This document shows, in pieces, positions 15,458 through 24,885 of a stretch of 64,000 nt of DNA. The translations under genes and the position numbers were made by a program. The DNA is from Terriglobia bacterium. GTDB taxonomy: Bacteria; Acidobacteriota; Terriglobia; Terriglobales; Acidobacteriaceae. The stretch lies in assembly GCA_020072815.1 (NCBI GenBank), contig JAIQGE010000007.1:62001-126000 (forward strand), read 5' to 3'. Below the pieces are notes generated by a model. The model did not search any database. It was not told where the DNA came from and saw only the letters and a program-made list of their open reading frames with translations. The stretch's first letter is position 1. Each line of letters starts with the position of its first letter.

Positions 15458-17538
15458 GCCGTGGCCCCCACCATCGCTGGCGTCCGGCCCAGCCGGGAAA
15501 CCACGCTCGAGATATTCAGGATCAGCACCACCGTGCCATCACCCAAAATGGAAGCTCCGCTGACCATGTCTGTGGCTACCAGATGGTCGTCCAGGGCCTT
15601 GATGACCAGTTCTTCTTCACCCACCAGGTGGTCCACCACCAGGCCGAACTTGCGGTCGCCCAGCGTGATCACCACTACAAACATTTTTTCGTCGCCGTCA
15701 TTTTCCGGCGGCGCTCCGCGCAAATACAGCAGAGGCAACACTTCGTCGCGCAACTGCACGACGTCATGGTTGTCCACGCGATGGACGCTGCTCCTTCTGG
15801 CGCGGCTGATCTCCACCACCGCGGCCAGCGGGACGGCATATGTGCGGTCGGCCACGCGGAAGAGCAGCGCTTTGATGATGGCCAGAGTCAGGGGGACCTT
15901 GAGACAAAACGTGGTCCCTTTGCCGGCGGTGCTCTTGGTGGTGACCGAGCCCTTCAAGCGGTCGAGCACGGTCTTGACCACGTCCATGCCCACGCCTCGC
16001 CCGGAGATGGAGGTGACCTGCGCGGCGGTGCTCAACCCGGGATGGAAGATCAGGTTCAGCGCTTCCTGTTCGCTGAGCATGGCGGCGTCGGCCTGGCTGA
16101 GGATGCCGCGTTCCACGGCTTTGCCCACCAACCGGTCGCGATCAATGCCGCGTCCGTCGTCCTCGGCTTCAATCACAATCTGGTTGCCCTGATGATAGGC
16201 GGCCAGCCGGACGGTGCCTTGCGCGGGCTTGCCCGCGTTGATGCGCTCTGCCGGCGACTCAATGCCGTGGTCCACCGAGTTGCGGACCAGGTGCGCCAGC
16301 GGCTCAGCCAGCATGTCCAAAATGCTCTTGTCCAAGTCCGTGTCCTGCCCGGTGATCACCAGCGCCACTTCTTTGCCGCAGGATTTGGCCACGTCGCGCA
16401 CCACGCGCGGGAAGCGGCGGAAAAGGTGCTCCACCGGCACCATGCGGATCTTCATCACCGACTTCTGCAGATCGTTCATGATGCGCGCCTGGAAGGCCAG
16501 GGCGTCAGCGAATTTCATCTTCAGCGGGTCCTTGGGAAAACGTTTGGCAAAGTCGCTGACCGTCTGATGCAGCATGCTCTTGGCGATGATCAGCTCGCCC
16601 ACCAAGTTCATGACGGTGTCAATGCGCTCGGCGTCCACGCGCAACAGGTTCTCGCTGGTGGCGGAGAAGGGGCTGGCCGCGCGTTCCGCCGGCTGCGGCG
16701 CCGCTGCGTTTTGGCTCGCGCTGGGCGCGGCCGGAACGGCCGCAGGGACTTGTTCCTCGGCAAAGAACGACTCGGGATATTCTTCGTCCGTAGATGTTAC
16801 GTGCTCCACAATGTCCAGCACATCGTCGCTGACGTGATCGGTCTTGCGTACTTGCTGCACCAGGATTTCTGAGACCACGGAAGGGATGCGGCACTTCCGC
16901 TCAATCCATTCCTGTGTGCGCTGGCCCGCGACCACGGCTTCTACTACGTCCACATCGTGGGGCAGCATGCTTTGCTCGGGGACCATGGCCACCACGCGGC
17001 CGCACTCCTGCAACACATTGTGGACTAATTGCATGGCCGCCGTACGCATGGGGCAGCGGGGATCAATGCTGAAGGCGATGTTGTAAACGTTTTCGCCGCG
17101 GTCCAGCACGTCGGCGATGACCAGTTGCTCGTACTCGCTCCAGGCGAAGCGCGCCTGCAGCTTGTGCGCCACGCCTCCCGCCCGCTTGCTGGTGAGCGCC
17201 AGGATCTGTTGCCGCAATTCTTCTCCCGCTGGAGGTTGCAGCTTGCCGCGATACGCTGACAGCATGGAACTGAATGTGTCGGCGGCGATGAGCACCGCTT
17301 CCGCGAGCGCTTCGCGCGCCTGCGCGGCGACTTCCGGCGTTAACGCGTCTTCCAGTTGGTGCGCCAAAGCGCTGAATTCCTGGAAGCCGCAGGCGGCGGA
17401 ATCGCCTTTGAGCGTGTGCACGGTGCGCCGCGCCTCGCGCAGGATCTCCTGGTCGCCAGGATGCTTCTCCAGCTCCAGGCCAACGTCGTTGAGGGTCTGC
17501 AGCAGTTCGGCTGCGCCCTCAAAGAAGAGCTCGCGCAT
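15454..17538 (-). CDS. cheA: Chemotaxis histidine kinase CheA (array 1)
   Basis: This is a CheA kinase of 694 residues from ATG 17538. The Hpt domain has TVHTLKGDSA with His41, followed by a linker that includes an Ala/Pro-rich stretch near 280. Next are a dimerisation domain (DTVMNLVGELIIAKSML), an HATPase with HLVRNSVDHGIESP, EDDGRGID, FHPGLSTA and GRGVGMDVVK, and a CheW-like regulatory domain at the end. Upstream of the ATG the frame stays open and encodes NFFSDERAAE, natural for this family. A CTG at 17571 overlaps the cheR stop (CTGA) with GGAGG 7 bases before it, so the true start is probably CTG. The ATG has no visible ribosome binding site. Confidence 0.95.
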   Translation of the reverse strand: MRELFFEGAAELLQTLNDVGLELEKHPGDQEILREARRTVHTLKGDSAACGFQEFSALAHQLEDALTPEVAAQAREALAEAVLIAADTFSSMLSAYRGKLQPPAGEELRQQILALTSKRAGGVAHKLQARFAWSEYEQLVIADVLDRGENVYNIAFSIDPRCPMRTAAMQLVHNVLQECGRVVAMVPEQSMLPHDVDVVEAVVAGQRTQEWIERKCRIPSVVSEILVQQVRKTDHVSDDVLDIVEHVTSTDEEYPESFFAEEQVPAAVPAAPSASQNAAAPQPAERAASPFSATSENLLRVDAERIDTVMNLVGELIIAKSMLHQTVSDFAKRFPKDPLKMKFADALAFQARIMNDLQKSVMKIRMVPVEHLFRRFPRVVRDVAKSCGKEVALVITGQDTDLDKSILDMLAEPLAHLVRNSVDHGIESPAERINAGKPAQGTVRLAAYHQGNQIVIEAEDDGRGIDRDRLVGKAVERGILSQADAAMLSEQEALNLIFHPGLSTAAQVTSISGRGVGMDVVKTVLDRLKGSVTTKSTAGKGTTFCLKVPLTLAIIKALLFRVADRTYAVPLAAVVEISRARRSSVHRVDNHDVVQLRDEVLPLLYLRGAPPENDGDEKMFVVVITLGDRKFGLVVDHLVGEEELVIKALDDHLVATDMVSGASILGDGTVVLILNISSVVSRLGRTPAMVGATA

Positions 17539-17567
17539 TTCCGCGGCCCGCTCGTCAGAAAAGAAAT

Positions 17568-18473
17568 TCAGGACGCCACCTCCAGCCGCTGGTACGCCGT
17601 GCCGTTGTTCAGGTGGATCATGCGGTAGCGGTCGGAAAGGCCAAACAAGCTCTCCGCGTGCCCGATAAAGAGGTAGCCTTCAGGGTTCAGGCAGCGATGG
17701 AACTTGGTGACTAGCCGTTTCTGCTCGGCTTCGTCAAAATAGATCATCACATTGCGGCAGAAGATCACGTCATTGCGCTGCGGCAGGAACTCGGTTTTGA
17801 GATTGTGAAAATCAAAATGGACCATCTCCTTCAACGTGTTCTTGAGCGCGTAGCGGTCGCCCACCTTGTCGAAGTAGCGCAGCCGGTAACCGTACTCCAC
17901 GCCTTCCATCATGTTTTCCGGATAAATGGCTTCCTGCGCGGTGCGCAGCACGCTGTAGTTGATGTCTGAAGCCAGCACCTCCACTTTCCACGGCGGAGGA
18001 ATCAGCGGCTTGGGGCTGGGCATTTCAAAAGGCAACGGGTTGCGCAGGTAGTAGTAGGCCAGGGCGTCGCACACCAGCATGGCCAGCGTGTAGGGCTCCT
18101 GTCCCGTGGAGCAGCCCGCGCTCCAGAAACGCAAGGTCCAGTCGCGGCGCTCCTGCTTGCGGCGCAGCAGGTCTTCCAGGATATTTTTCTGGAAAAGCTC
18201 AAGCTGCGGACGGTTGCGGAAGAAGCTGGTTTCGTTGACCGTGAGGTTCTCCACCAGAGAAACAAGTTCCTGTCTTCCGTGGTGGCTGGTCAGCAGCCGG
18301 TAATAGGCGTAAAAGGTGTCCAGCCCGCAGACTTTCAAGCGGCGCTGCAACCGGTCCTGCAAGAAGTGCGCGCGGCGTTCGTCAAAGTACATGCCGCATT
18401 CCTGGTAGACGAGCGTCTGCAACAGCTTGTATTCGGCGTCAGTGATCTGGACCGGGATGCTGGTCGTAGCCAT
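17568..18473 (-). CDS. cheR: Chemoreceptor methyltransferase CheR (array 1)
   Basis: This 301-residue S-adenosylmethionine-dependent glutamate methyltransferase is of the CheR type. The N-terminal helical domain has YKLLQTLVYQECGMYFDERR and ends with NLTVNETSFFRN. The catalytic domain has RFWSAGCSTGQEPYTLAML (AdoMet loop), VLASDINYSVL, FHNLK, DVIFCRNVMIYFDE and YLFIGHAESLFG. All expected motifs are present. It lies between cheW and cheA, and its stop probably overlaps the CTG start of cheA. Confidence 0.96.
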   Translation of the reverse strand: MATTSIPVQITDAEYKLLQTLVYQECGMYFDERRAHFLQDRLQRRLKVCGLDTFYAYYRLLTSHHGRQELVSLVENLTVNETSFFRNRPQLELFQKNILEDLLRRKQERRDWTLRFWSAGCSTGQEPYTLAMLVCDALAYYYLRNPLPFEMPSPKPLIPPPWKVEVLASDINYSVLRTAQEAIYPENMMEGVEYGYRLRYFDKVGDRYALKNTLKEMVHFDFHNLKTEFLPQRNDVIFCRNVMIYFDEAEQKRLVTKFHRCLNPEGYLFIGHAESLFGLSDRYRMIHLNNGTAYQRLEVAS

Positions 18474-18496
18474 CGTACTCCTGGGAAACTCTTCGT

Positions 18497-18982
18497 TTAT
18501 AGCGTTGCGGCGGCTGCGGGCTGGGGCTCCGTGTTTTCACCCACGCGGCGCAGTTCGCCTTTCTGCAATATCTTGCTCAGGTCAACCAGGATGATCAGGC
18601 GTCCCTGCAGCTTGCCCACCCCGGTCACGTAATTCAATTCACCGTCTTCAAAAACCGAGGGCGCCGCTTGCACGTCGCTCTCCGGAAGCTTGATTACCTC
18701 GGACGCCGAATCCACAATCAGTCCCACCATTTTGCCCGACACTTCGCTGACCAGGATGCGGTTCTTCTTGGTGTTGACAACTTGTTTTTCTCCGAACCTC
18801 TTGCGCAGGTCGAGCACCGACACGATCTTGCCGCGCAGGTTGATCACGCCTTCCACGTAGCCCGGCGAATCCGGGACCGCCGTGATCTCCGGCACGCGCA
18901 CAATCTCATGCACCAGCGCAATGGGCACTCCAAATGTCTCCCGTCCGATGCGGAAGCCGACGATATGCAGTTCTCTGGCCAT
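18497..18982 (-). CDS. cheW: Chemotaxis coupling protein CheW (array 1)
   Basis: This 161-residue single CheW domain has VGFRIGRETFGVPIALVHEIVRVPEITAVPDSPGYVEGVINLRGKIVSVLDLRKRFG near the start. The end has LVDLSKILQKGE. It links the MCP to CheA. It follows the MCP gene by 18 bp. Length and motifs are typical, with a short Ala/Pro tail. Confidence 0.95.
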   Translation of the reverse strand: MARELHIVGFRIGRETFGVPIALVHEIVRVPEITAVPDSPGYVEGVINLRGKIVSVLDLRKRFGEKQVVNTKKNRILVSEVSGKMVGLIVDSASEVIKLPESDVQAAPSVFEDGELNYVTGVGKLQGRLIILVDLSKILQKGELRRVGENTEPQPAAAATL

Positions 18983-19000
18983 GCCATCTTCCTCCGGACG

Positions 19001-21031
19001 TTAGTTGTAGGTCGCGCCGGCCATCTCTGGCGTGCGGCCGTTGCGCTCGCCGCGGACGGAAGATCCGTTGCGGCCATCGCCATTTCCATTGCCGTTGGCG
19101 GCGTTTTCCAGGCTGAAGCGGTCCATGGAGTCCAGCATGGTGCGGGACATCTTGGACATCTGCTCCGCCGAGGCCGCCAGTTCCGTGGACCCGGACGAAG
19201 ACCGCTGCACCAGTTCGCGCATCTTTTCCATGGCGCGGACCACGGCTTGCGCGCCGGAAGCCTGTTCCTCCACCGACGAGTTGATCTCATGCGTGATCTC
19301 ATTGAGCCGCGTGGTGGCTTTGGCGATCTGTGACGAGCCGTGCGATTGCTCGTTGGTGGCCGCGCCAATTTCCTGCGCGAATTTGTAAACTTCAGACACC
19401 ACGTTGGAGATCTTCTTCAGCGCGCTGCTCAAATCCCCGCCCAGCGAAATGCCTTCGTTCACAATGCTGGTGGATTTTTCCATGTTCTCCACGGCCTTGC
19501 GGGCTTCCTTCTGGATGCTCTGGATGAGTTCAGAAATTTCCCGCGTGGACTGCGCGGATTTTTCCGCCAGCTTGCGCACTTCGTCGGCGACTACGGCAAA
19601 GCCCAGGCCATGTTCGCCGGCGCGGGCCGCTTCAATGGCGGCGTTGAGCGCCAGCAGGTTGGTCTGCTCCGCCAGGTCGTCAATCACGCCGATGATCTTG
19701 CCGATGTCGTCGGCGCGCTGGCCCAGGGCGGAGATGATCTCCGCCGACGAGCTGATGGCCGAATTGATGCGGCTCAGACCGTCGGTGGCCTTCTCCATGG
19801 TGTTAATGCCGCTGTGCACTTCGTCGCGCGAACGCTGCGAAATGTCCAGCAGGACCTTGGCAGTGTCCGCCACGCGCTGGATGCTGGCCACCATCTGGTC
19901 AATGGAAGCCGAGGTCTCGCTTACGTTGGAAGCCTGCATCTGCGTGCTCTTCACCATGTTCTGCACGTTGATGCTCATCTCATGCATGGTGCTGGTGACT
20001 TCATCAATGGCGGACGCGGCCTGCACGCTGATCTTGGCGGAATCATCAGAGGATTGCGCCACCTGCGTGGAGCCGCCGGCCACTTGCGAAGCGCTGTCGC
20101 GGACGTTCTTCACCATGCTGCGCAACCCCAGGGTCATTTCGCGGAAGGCCGTGCCTAGCGTGTCACGGCTGGAGCGCGGGGTGATCTCCACCGAGAGGTC
20201 GCCGCCTGCAATGGCTTCCGAGAGTCCGGCCATCTCGCGCAGGTACAGCACCATGTTGTTGAAGGTGTGCGCCAGTTGCGCCACTTCGTCCGCGCCTTTG
20301 ATCTCAACTTTCTGGTCCAGGTCTCCAGCGTCGGCAATTTGCCCCGCCACGGCAATGAGCTGATAGAGCGGGGTGGTGATGGAGCGGGCCACATTGCGGG
20401 CGATGAACGCGCCCAGGCCCATGATGGTTACCATCCCCAGCAAGGTCATGAATTTGATCAGGGAACTCGCCGTCTGGTCTGAGGCTTCCGCGTTGGCCAG
20501 AGCGCTTTTCACAATCGCGTAGAGCTGGCTCATGGCCTCTTCTTCTTTTTTCTGTTGTTCGGGAGAAGGCGTGGACTGCAGATAAGCGATTTGCAATTCG
20601 GCTACGGTAGCGCTGCCGGCATCCACCTGGCGGCGTTTTTCAATCAGCGGAGTGGCGAACGTTGCCACCCAGTCTTTTTCCGTCTCGGAGAGCCGGTCAA
20701 GCAACTGCCGGGCCTGGGAGGAGTTGTCGCCCAGCGACGCGCTGGGTTCTCTCAGTTCCATGATGCGCTGGTTTACGTCCATCAGGCCGCGGGTCAGGGA
20801 CTCCGCTTCCCGGGTATCGCCGTTCAGGAGAAAGTTGCGCAAGCGCAGCCGGTTGTCATTGCGGGCTTTCTCCAGCTTGGAGACTCCCTCCACCATGTAA
20901 ATGGATTTCTGGTAGGTCGCTTTGGTGGACTGCTCGTGCCAGACTGTGCCCAGGGTCACCAGGGACATCACCAGCACGATCACCAGGATCGAGCCGAAGC
21001 CGACGTACAGTTTGCCGCCGATGGTATGCAT
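19001..21031 (-). CDS. Methyl-accepting chemotaxis protein (array 1)
   Basis: This transducer of about 676 residues starts at ATG 21031 (GGAGGTTGGAAG upstream); a GTG 18 bases earlier is an alternative. It has a first membrane helix (GFGSILVIVLVMSLVTLGTVW) and a helical periplasmic sensor of about 155 residues (CHASE3/four-helix type). A second membrane helix follows (FMTLLGMVTIMGLGAFIA), then HAMP, a long coiled coil and a signalling tip with [38 protein letters not shown]. The C-terminus is an Asn/Gly-rich NGNGNGDGRNG linker with no CheR-binding pentapeptide. It is the first gene of the operon and sits behind a near-consensus sigma54 promoter. Confidence 0.95.
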   Translation of the reverse strand: MHTIGGKLYVGFGSILVIVLVMSLVTLGTVWHEQSTKATYQKSIYMVEGVSKLEKARNDNRLRLRNFLLNGDTREAESLTRGLMDVNQRIMELREPSASLGDNSSQARQLLDRLSETEKDWVATFATPLIEKRRQVDAGSATVAELQIAYLQSTPSPEQQKKEEEAMSQLYAIVKSALANAEASDQTASSLIKFMTLLGMVTIMGLGAFIARNVARSITTPLYQLIAVAGQIADAGDLDQKVEIKGADEVAQLAHTFNNMVLYLREMAGLSEAIAGGDLSVEITPRSSRDTLGTAFREMTLGLRSMVKNVRDSASQVAGGSTQVAQSSDDSAKISVQAASAIDEVTSTMHEMSINVQNMVKSTQMQASNVSETSASIDQMVASIQRVADTAKVLLDISQRSRDEVHSGINTMEKATDGLSRINSAISSSAEIISALGQRADDIGKIIGVIDDLAEQTNLLALNAAIEAARAGEHGLGFAVVADEVRKLAEKSAQSTREISELIQSIQKEARKAVENMEKSTSIVNEGISLGGDLSSALKKISNVVSEVYKFAQEIGAATNEQSHGSSQIAKATTRLNEITHEINSSVEEQASGAQAVVRAMEKMRELVQRSSSGSTELAASAEQMSKMSRTMLDSMDRFSLENAANGNGNGDGRNGSSVRGERNGRTPEMAGATYN

Positions 21032-21173
21032 GTTTCTTCCAACCTCCACGCGCCGGCGCCGATTCTGCAGCCTTCGCGTGTTTTCTTTCCGTCCACGACC
21101 CGGCCCGGGATTGTCTAGCCGGCCATGGAGGATGGGGCTTTCTACAAGTCAGGGATTGCCCCGTCGTTCTAAG

Positions 21174-21189
21174 TGCAAGGCCAGTGCCA
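21174..21189 (-). promoter_or_regulatory. Sigma54 (-24/-12) promoter of chemotaxis array 1
   Basis: On the minus strand the site reads TGGCACT-GGCC-TTGCA against the consensus TGGCACG-N4-TTGCA, one mismatch. GG and GC have the required spacing. The -12 end is at 21174, so transcription should start near 21163, about 130 bp before the MCP ATG. Confidence 0.85.
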
Positions 21190-21338
21190 TGCCCGGATGG
21201 TCATAGTCCTTTCGGCATGTATGACGTGCAAGTACCTGAAAATAAGCAGGCGACATGACATCCGGTCGGACGCTGGTGTGGCCATAGCGCTTGCAACCGA
21301 AGCTATCGTCTCACCAAGGCATCATGCGCTCACACCGA

Positions 21339-21355
21339 AGTCTCAGCATGAGACT
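21339..21355. promoter_or_regulatory. Palindromic operator, copy 1 (AGTCTCA-GCA-TGAGACT)
   Basis: A perfect 7-3-7 palindrome lies in the 457-bp gap between the divergent MCP operon and the histidine kinase gene. It is about 184 bp upstream of the predicted MCP sigma54 start site, the range of NtrC-type upstream activating sequences. Related copies are at 27247-27263 and 29375-29391, plus a weaker one at 21401-21417 and a half-site GTCTCA at 21309-21314. Confidence 0.75.
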
Positions 21356-21399
21356 TGACCTCCCGTTTTGCTCATTGATACTGCTTGCGCGATTGGTTA

Positions 21400-21428
21400 T
21401 TGACTCAAAATGAGATTCCAAGGTAACT
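21400..21428 (+). promoter_or_regulatory. Possible sigma70 promoter of the kinase operon overlapped by operator copy 2
   Basis: TTGACT (21400-21405), a 17-base spacer and a poor -10 box GTAACT (21423-21428) precede the kinase gene by 60 bp. A weaker operator, TGACTCA-AAA-TGAGATT (21401-21417, only the inner CTCA/TGAG symmetric), overlaps the -35 box and spacer. This would fit autoregulation, but the -10 box is weak. No sigma54 site in the kinase direction was found. Confidence 0.3.
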
Positions 21429-21488
21429 TCAGGGTTCCCCCGCGAAGAAGTTGAGTGGTCGAACAGACCAGAGGTCGCCTAAACCTGA

Positions 21489-24400
21489 ATGAAGCCGCGT
21501 AAGAAAGCTCGACCCATCCGCCCAACATCCCCGGCGAAAGGGAGGCCGAAGGCCGGGACCCCGATTGAAAAAGTTCTGGAGTCTTGCGCGCAGTTATCCG
21601 CGTTGAGCGGACAGTTGGCAGCGCTGCGGGAGTTTGTGGCGGAAACCGCGCGCAAGACCTTTGCCGTCAACGTGGCTGGAGTTGTGGTCCGCGATGGCGC
21701 CGGCTACAAGCTGGCCGCCGTGTCACCCGCGATGAAAGAAGGAAGCAGAACGACAGCGCTGCTGGCCCACGCCACGTCGTTCGCCAAGCAAGCCATGGAG
21801 CAAAAGCGGATGTTGGGCTTCCGCTTTTCCTATCGCGATTCCGAAGGCCAAAAAATCTACCACGGCATGGGGCTGCCGTTGCTTACCTCGCAAACCTCGT
21901 CCGCCTTGCTGGTGGTGAGACGAGAGGTTTTTGCGCCCTCGGAGATATCTGCCTTCCAGGTGCTGGGCAACATGGCGCGCCTGGCCCTGGACAGCGCCGA
22001 ATTGTCGCGCGTGAGCGCCGCGCAGCAGAACGAACTCAACCAGTTGCTGGAGATTTCCGCTGAGTTGGGCAGCGCGGGACGCCTAAGTCCGTTTCTCAAC
22101 AAGTTTGTGGTGCGCGCCGCGGAATTCATGGGCTTTGAGCGCGCCTTCGTCGCCTTGATCGAAGCCGGCGGGTGCCGTCTGCGCTGGGGATCGAGCAACG
22201 GCGCCGCGCAAAAGCTCGATCTCGAATTTACCGCCGCCGGTCGCCGCGTGCTGGAAACCAGGGAACCTTGCCTCTCCGACGACGTAAGCCAGTTGCCCGT
22301 ACCGGAAAAAAACCAACTGCTCAAGTGGCACGGCAAAGCCCAGCAATACCTGGGCGTACCTCTCGTCTCCGGCGACGGCCAGCCTTTCGGCGTGCTGGGT
22401 TTTCTGGACAAGGGCCTGGCGGAAAAAGACAAGAAAGAACACGCGGCCATCACCCAGCCTGCTATCACGCAAGAAGACTTGCGGCGGGCGCGCGCCCTGG
22501 CCGGCGAAGTTGCCATGGCGCTGGAAGCGGGACACAACCTTCAGGTTGCCGACCATCACAAGAAGCGCGCGGAAGACCTGATGGAGATGGCCTTGGACTT
22601 GGGCTCGGCGTTGCGCCTGCCGGACTTCGTCAAGAACTTTACCGAGCGCGTGGCCGCCATGATCGGCGCCAAGAACGCGGTGCTGGCCCTGGCCGAACGC
22701 AACAAGGTTGAGAGCGTCTGCTTTTATGGCGACAAGCCGGAGCGCGACCTCTTGCGCCGGCTGAACGGCGCCTTGTCGGCATTTGCCGAGAGCAATCCTG
22801 AAATGAAGATTACCGGCAGCGGGGTGCAGGCCCTGGGCGCTGAATTGGCGGAAAGTCTGGGCTGGCACAGCCTAACGCTGGTCCGCCTGGAAGGCACCGA
22901 GTCGGACTTGCTCGGCATCCTCGCGCTGGCCGATATCAGCCGTGAGCTGTTGCCCAACGACCTGAACCTGCTGCAGGCGCTGATCGTGCATGCGTCGGTG
23001 GCGCTGGAGAATTCGCGGCTGTTTACCCGCATTACCCAGTCCAGCCGGCAATGGGCGGAAATTTTTGATTCCATTTCCGACTTCATCGTGGTGCATGACG
23101 AGCAGCACCAGGTGCTGAAGGTCAACCGCTCGCTGGCGGAGTTTATCGGCGTGCGTCCGGCCGAGCTGATTGGCCTGAACATGCACGCGCTCACCGCCAT
23201 CACCTCTGATTCGCCGCACCCGTGTCCGTTCTGCCGCGAGCAAGGCGACTCGGACGAATACCTGCATCCCGTGCTGGAGCGCAGCTATCTGGTCTCCACC
23301 TCGCGCATCCACGCGGCGCTGGATGAAGGTTTGCAGACCGTCCATGTGCTCAAAGACATCACCGACCGCCGCGAGGCCGAGCGCCGCTATCGCGAATTGT
23401 TTGACAACGTGCAGGAAGGCGTCTTCTTCGCTTCACCGGAAGGTCATTTCATCGAAGTAAATGACGCGCTGGTGCGCATGCTGGGCTACGAAAGCCGCGA
23501 TGAGCTGCTTCGTCTGGACCTGACCAACCAGGTTTATCTTTCCGCCGAACAGCGGGAAGAGATCCTTCGCCAGCTGAATGAAAACGGCGCGGTGCGTAAT
23601 TTTGAGGTCACGCTGTGCCGCCGCGACGGCTCCATCATCCACGCGCTGGAGAATGCCTTCGTGGTGCGCGACGGCCAGGGCAAGACTTTGCAGTATCGCG
23701 GCGTGTTCCTGGACATCACCGAAGTGAAGAACTTCCAGGCGCAGTTGCAGCGCGAGCGCGATTTCACCGGCAAAATCCTCAACAATACCCAGACCATGAT
23801 CATGGTCGCCGACACCGCGGGGCTGGTCAGCTACGCCAACCGGCGGTGCGCGGAGTCTGGCAGCTTTGATCAAAGTGAACTGGTCGGGCACCGCCTGGAC
23901 CGTTTTGTCGCGCCGCAGCACAAGCCGATGTTCGCGGAAGGCTTTGAATCCGCGCTGCACGGCATGCAGGTGGACAACCTGGAAGTGATGATCGTGCGCG
24001 GCAACGGCTCGCAGGGAAAGTTCTCCATCAATCTGAGCCCCATGCGCGACGAAAGCGGCGACGTGACCAGCGTGGTCGCATTGATGACCGATATCACCGA
24101 CGCGTCCATGATCCAGGCCAAGCTCATGCACACCGAGAAAATGGCGGCCGTCGGACAGCTTGTCTCCGGCGTGGCCCATGAAGTGAACAATCCCCTCACC
24201 GCCATCATGGGCTTCTCTGACTTGCTCATGGAAAACCCTGAAGTCCCGGGCAGCGCGCGCAAAGACCTTCAGGTCATCCTGGAAGAGGCGCAGCGCACCA
24301 AGGAAATTGTGCAGAACCTGCTGAGCTTCGCCCGGCAACGCCCGCCGCAGCGGCAGCGCCTGCAGATCAATGAGATTCTGCGCAAGACCATCGCCCTGCG

Positions 24401-24848
24401 CGCTTACGATTTTTCCAACCACGGCGTGCAGATTATCGAGAAGTTTAATGAGCGCCTGCCGGAGCTGATCGGCGATTCGCACCAGTTGCAGCAGGTTTTC
24501 CTGAACATCCTGAATAACGCCTATGACGCGGTCCGCGCCACCGGACGCCCCGGCGTGATTGAAATTGAAACTTTGCACGATGGCGGCTGGCTGGAAATCT
24601 TGTTCCATGACAACGGTGAAGGCATCCGCCATCCCGAGCGCATTTTCGACCCCTTCTTTACCACCAAGGAAGTGGGCCAGGGGACAGGCCTGGGATTGAG
24701 CATTTGTTACGGAATCGTGCGCGAGCACGAAGGCGAGATCCTTTGCGCCAACAATCAAGATATGCCGGGGGCCACCTTCAGTGTGCGGTTGCCCGTCCGG
24801 ACCAAGGCTGATTTGAAACTGATGACGGTGGCCGGAGCCAGGCAGTAG
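21489..24848 (+). CDS. Cytoplasmic multi-sensor histidine kinase (GAFx3-PASx3)
   Basis: This is a 1119-residue protein without membrane helices. After a basic N-terminus come three GAF-like domains (about 40-175, 190-355 and 360-510) and three PAS domains (about 520-630, 640-745 and 755-875). The HisKA domain has VSGVAHEVNNPLTAIMGF with the phospho-accepting His near 896. The HATPase end has LNILNNAYDAV, HDNGEGI, FDPFFTTKEVGQGTGLGLSICYGIV. The first PAS contains HPCPFC with two Cys near 578-581, which might bind metal or a redox cofactor. There is no receiver. The following genes (receiver, NtrC-type activator) form one operon, so it probably phosphorylates one or both. Confidence 0.93.
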   Translation: MKPRKKARPIRPTSPAKGRPKAGTPIEKVLESCAQLSALSGQLAALREFVAETARKTFAVNVAGVVVRDGAGYKLAAVSPAMKEGSRTTALLAHATSFAKQAMEQKRMLGFRFSYRDSEGQKIYHGMGLPLLTSQTSSALLVVRREVFAPSEISAFQVLGNMARLALDSAELSRVSAAQQNELNQLLEISAELGSAGRLSPFLNKFVVRAAEFMGFERAFVALIEAGGCRLRWGSSNGAAQKLDLEFTAAGRRVLETREPCLSDDVSQLPVPEKNQLLKWHGKAQQYLGVPLVSGDGQPFGVLGFLDKGLAEKDKKEHAAITQPAITQEDLRRARALAGEVAMALEAGHNLQVADHHKKRAEDLMEMALDLGSALRLPDFVKNFTERVAAMIGAKNAVLALAERNKVESVCFYGDKPERDLLRRLNGALSAFAESNPEMKITGSGVQALGAELAESLGWHSLTLVRLEGTESDLLGILALADISRELLPNDLNLLQALIVHASVALENSRLFTRITQSSRQWAEIFDSISDFIVVHDEQHQVLKVNRSLAEFIGVRPAELIGLNMHALTAITSDSPHPCPFCREQGDSDEYLHPVLERSYLVSTSRIHAALDEGLQTVHVLKDITDRREAERRYRELFDNVQEGVFFASPEGHFIEVNDALVRMLGYESRDELLRLDLTNQVYLSAEQREEILRQLNENGAVRNFEVTLCRRDGSIIHALENAFVVRDGQGKTLQYRGVFLDITEVKNFQAQLQRERDFTGKILNNTQTMIMVADTAGLVSYANRRCAESGSFDQSELVGHRLDRFVAPQHKPMFAEGFESALHGMQVDNLEVMIVRGNGSQGKFSINLSPMRDESGDVTSVVALMTDITDASMIQAKLMHTEKMAAVGQLVSGVAHEVNNPLTAIMGFSDLLMENPEVPGSARKDLQVILEEAQRTKEIVQNLLSFARQRPPQRQRLQINEILRKTIALRAYDFSNHGVQIIEKFNERLPELIGDSHQLQQVFLNILNNAYDAVRATGRPGVIEIETLHDGGWLEILFHDNGEGIRHPERIFDPFFTTKEVGQGTGLGLSICYGIVREHEGEILCANNQDMPGATFSVRLPVRTKADLKLMTVAGARQ

Positions 24849-24885
24849 TTGCGAAAGCGGGGCCAGAAAGCGTGAGTAAGCAAGA

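Noticed and set aside
21278-21294. Plus-strand TGGC...TTGCA resembling a sigma54 promoter for the kinase gene
   Set aside because: The spacing between GG and GC is one base too long, and it lies nearly 200 bp upstream of the gene.
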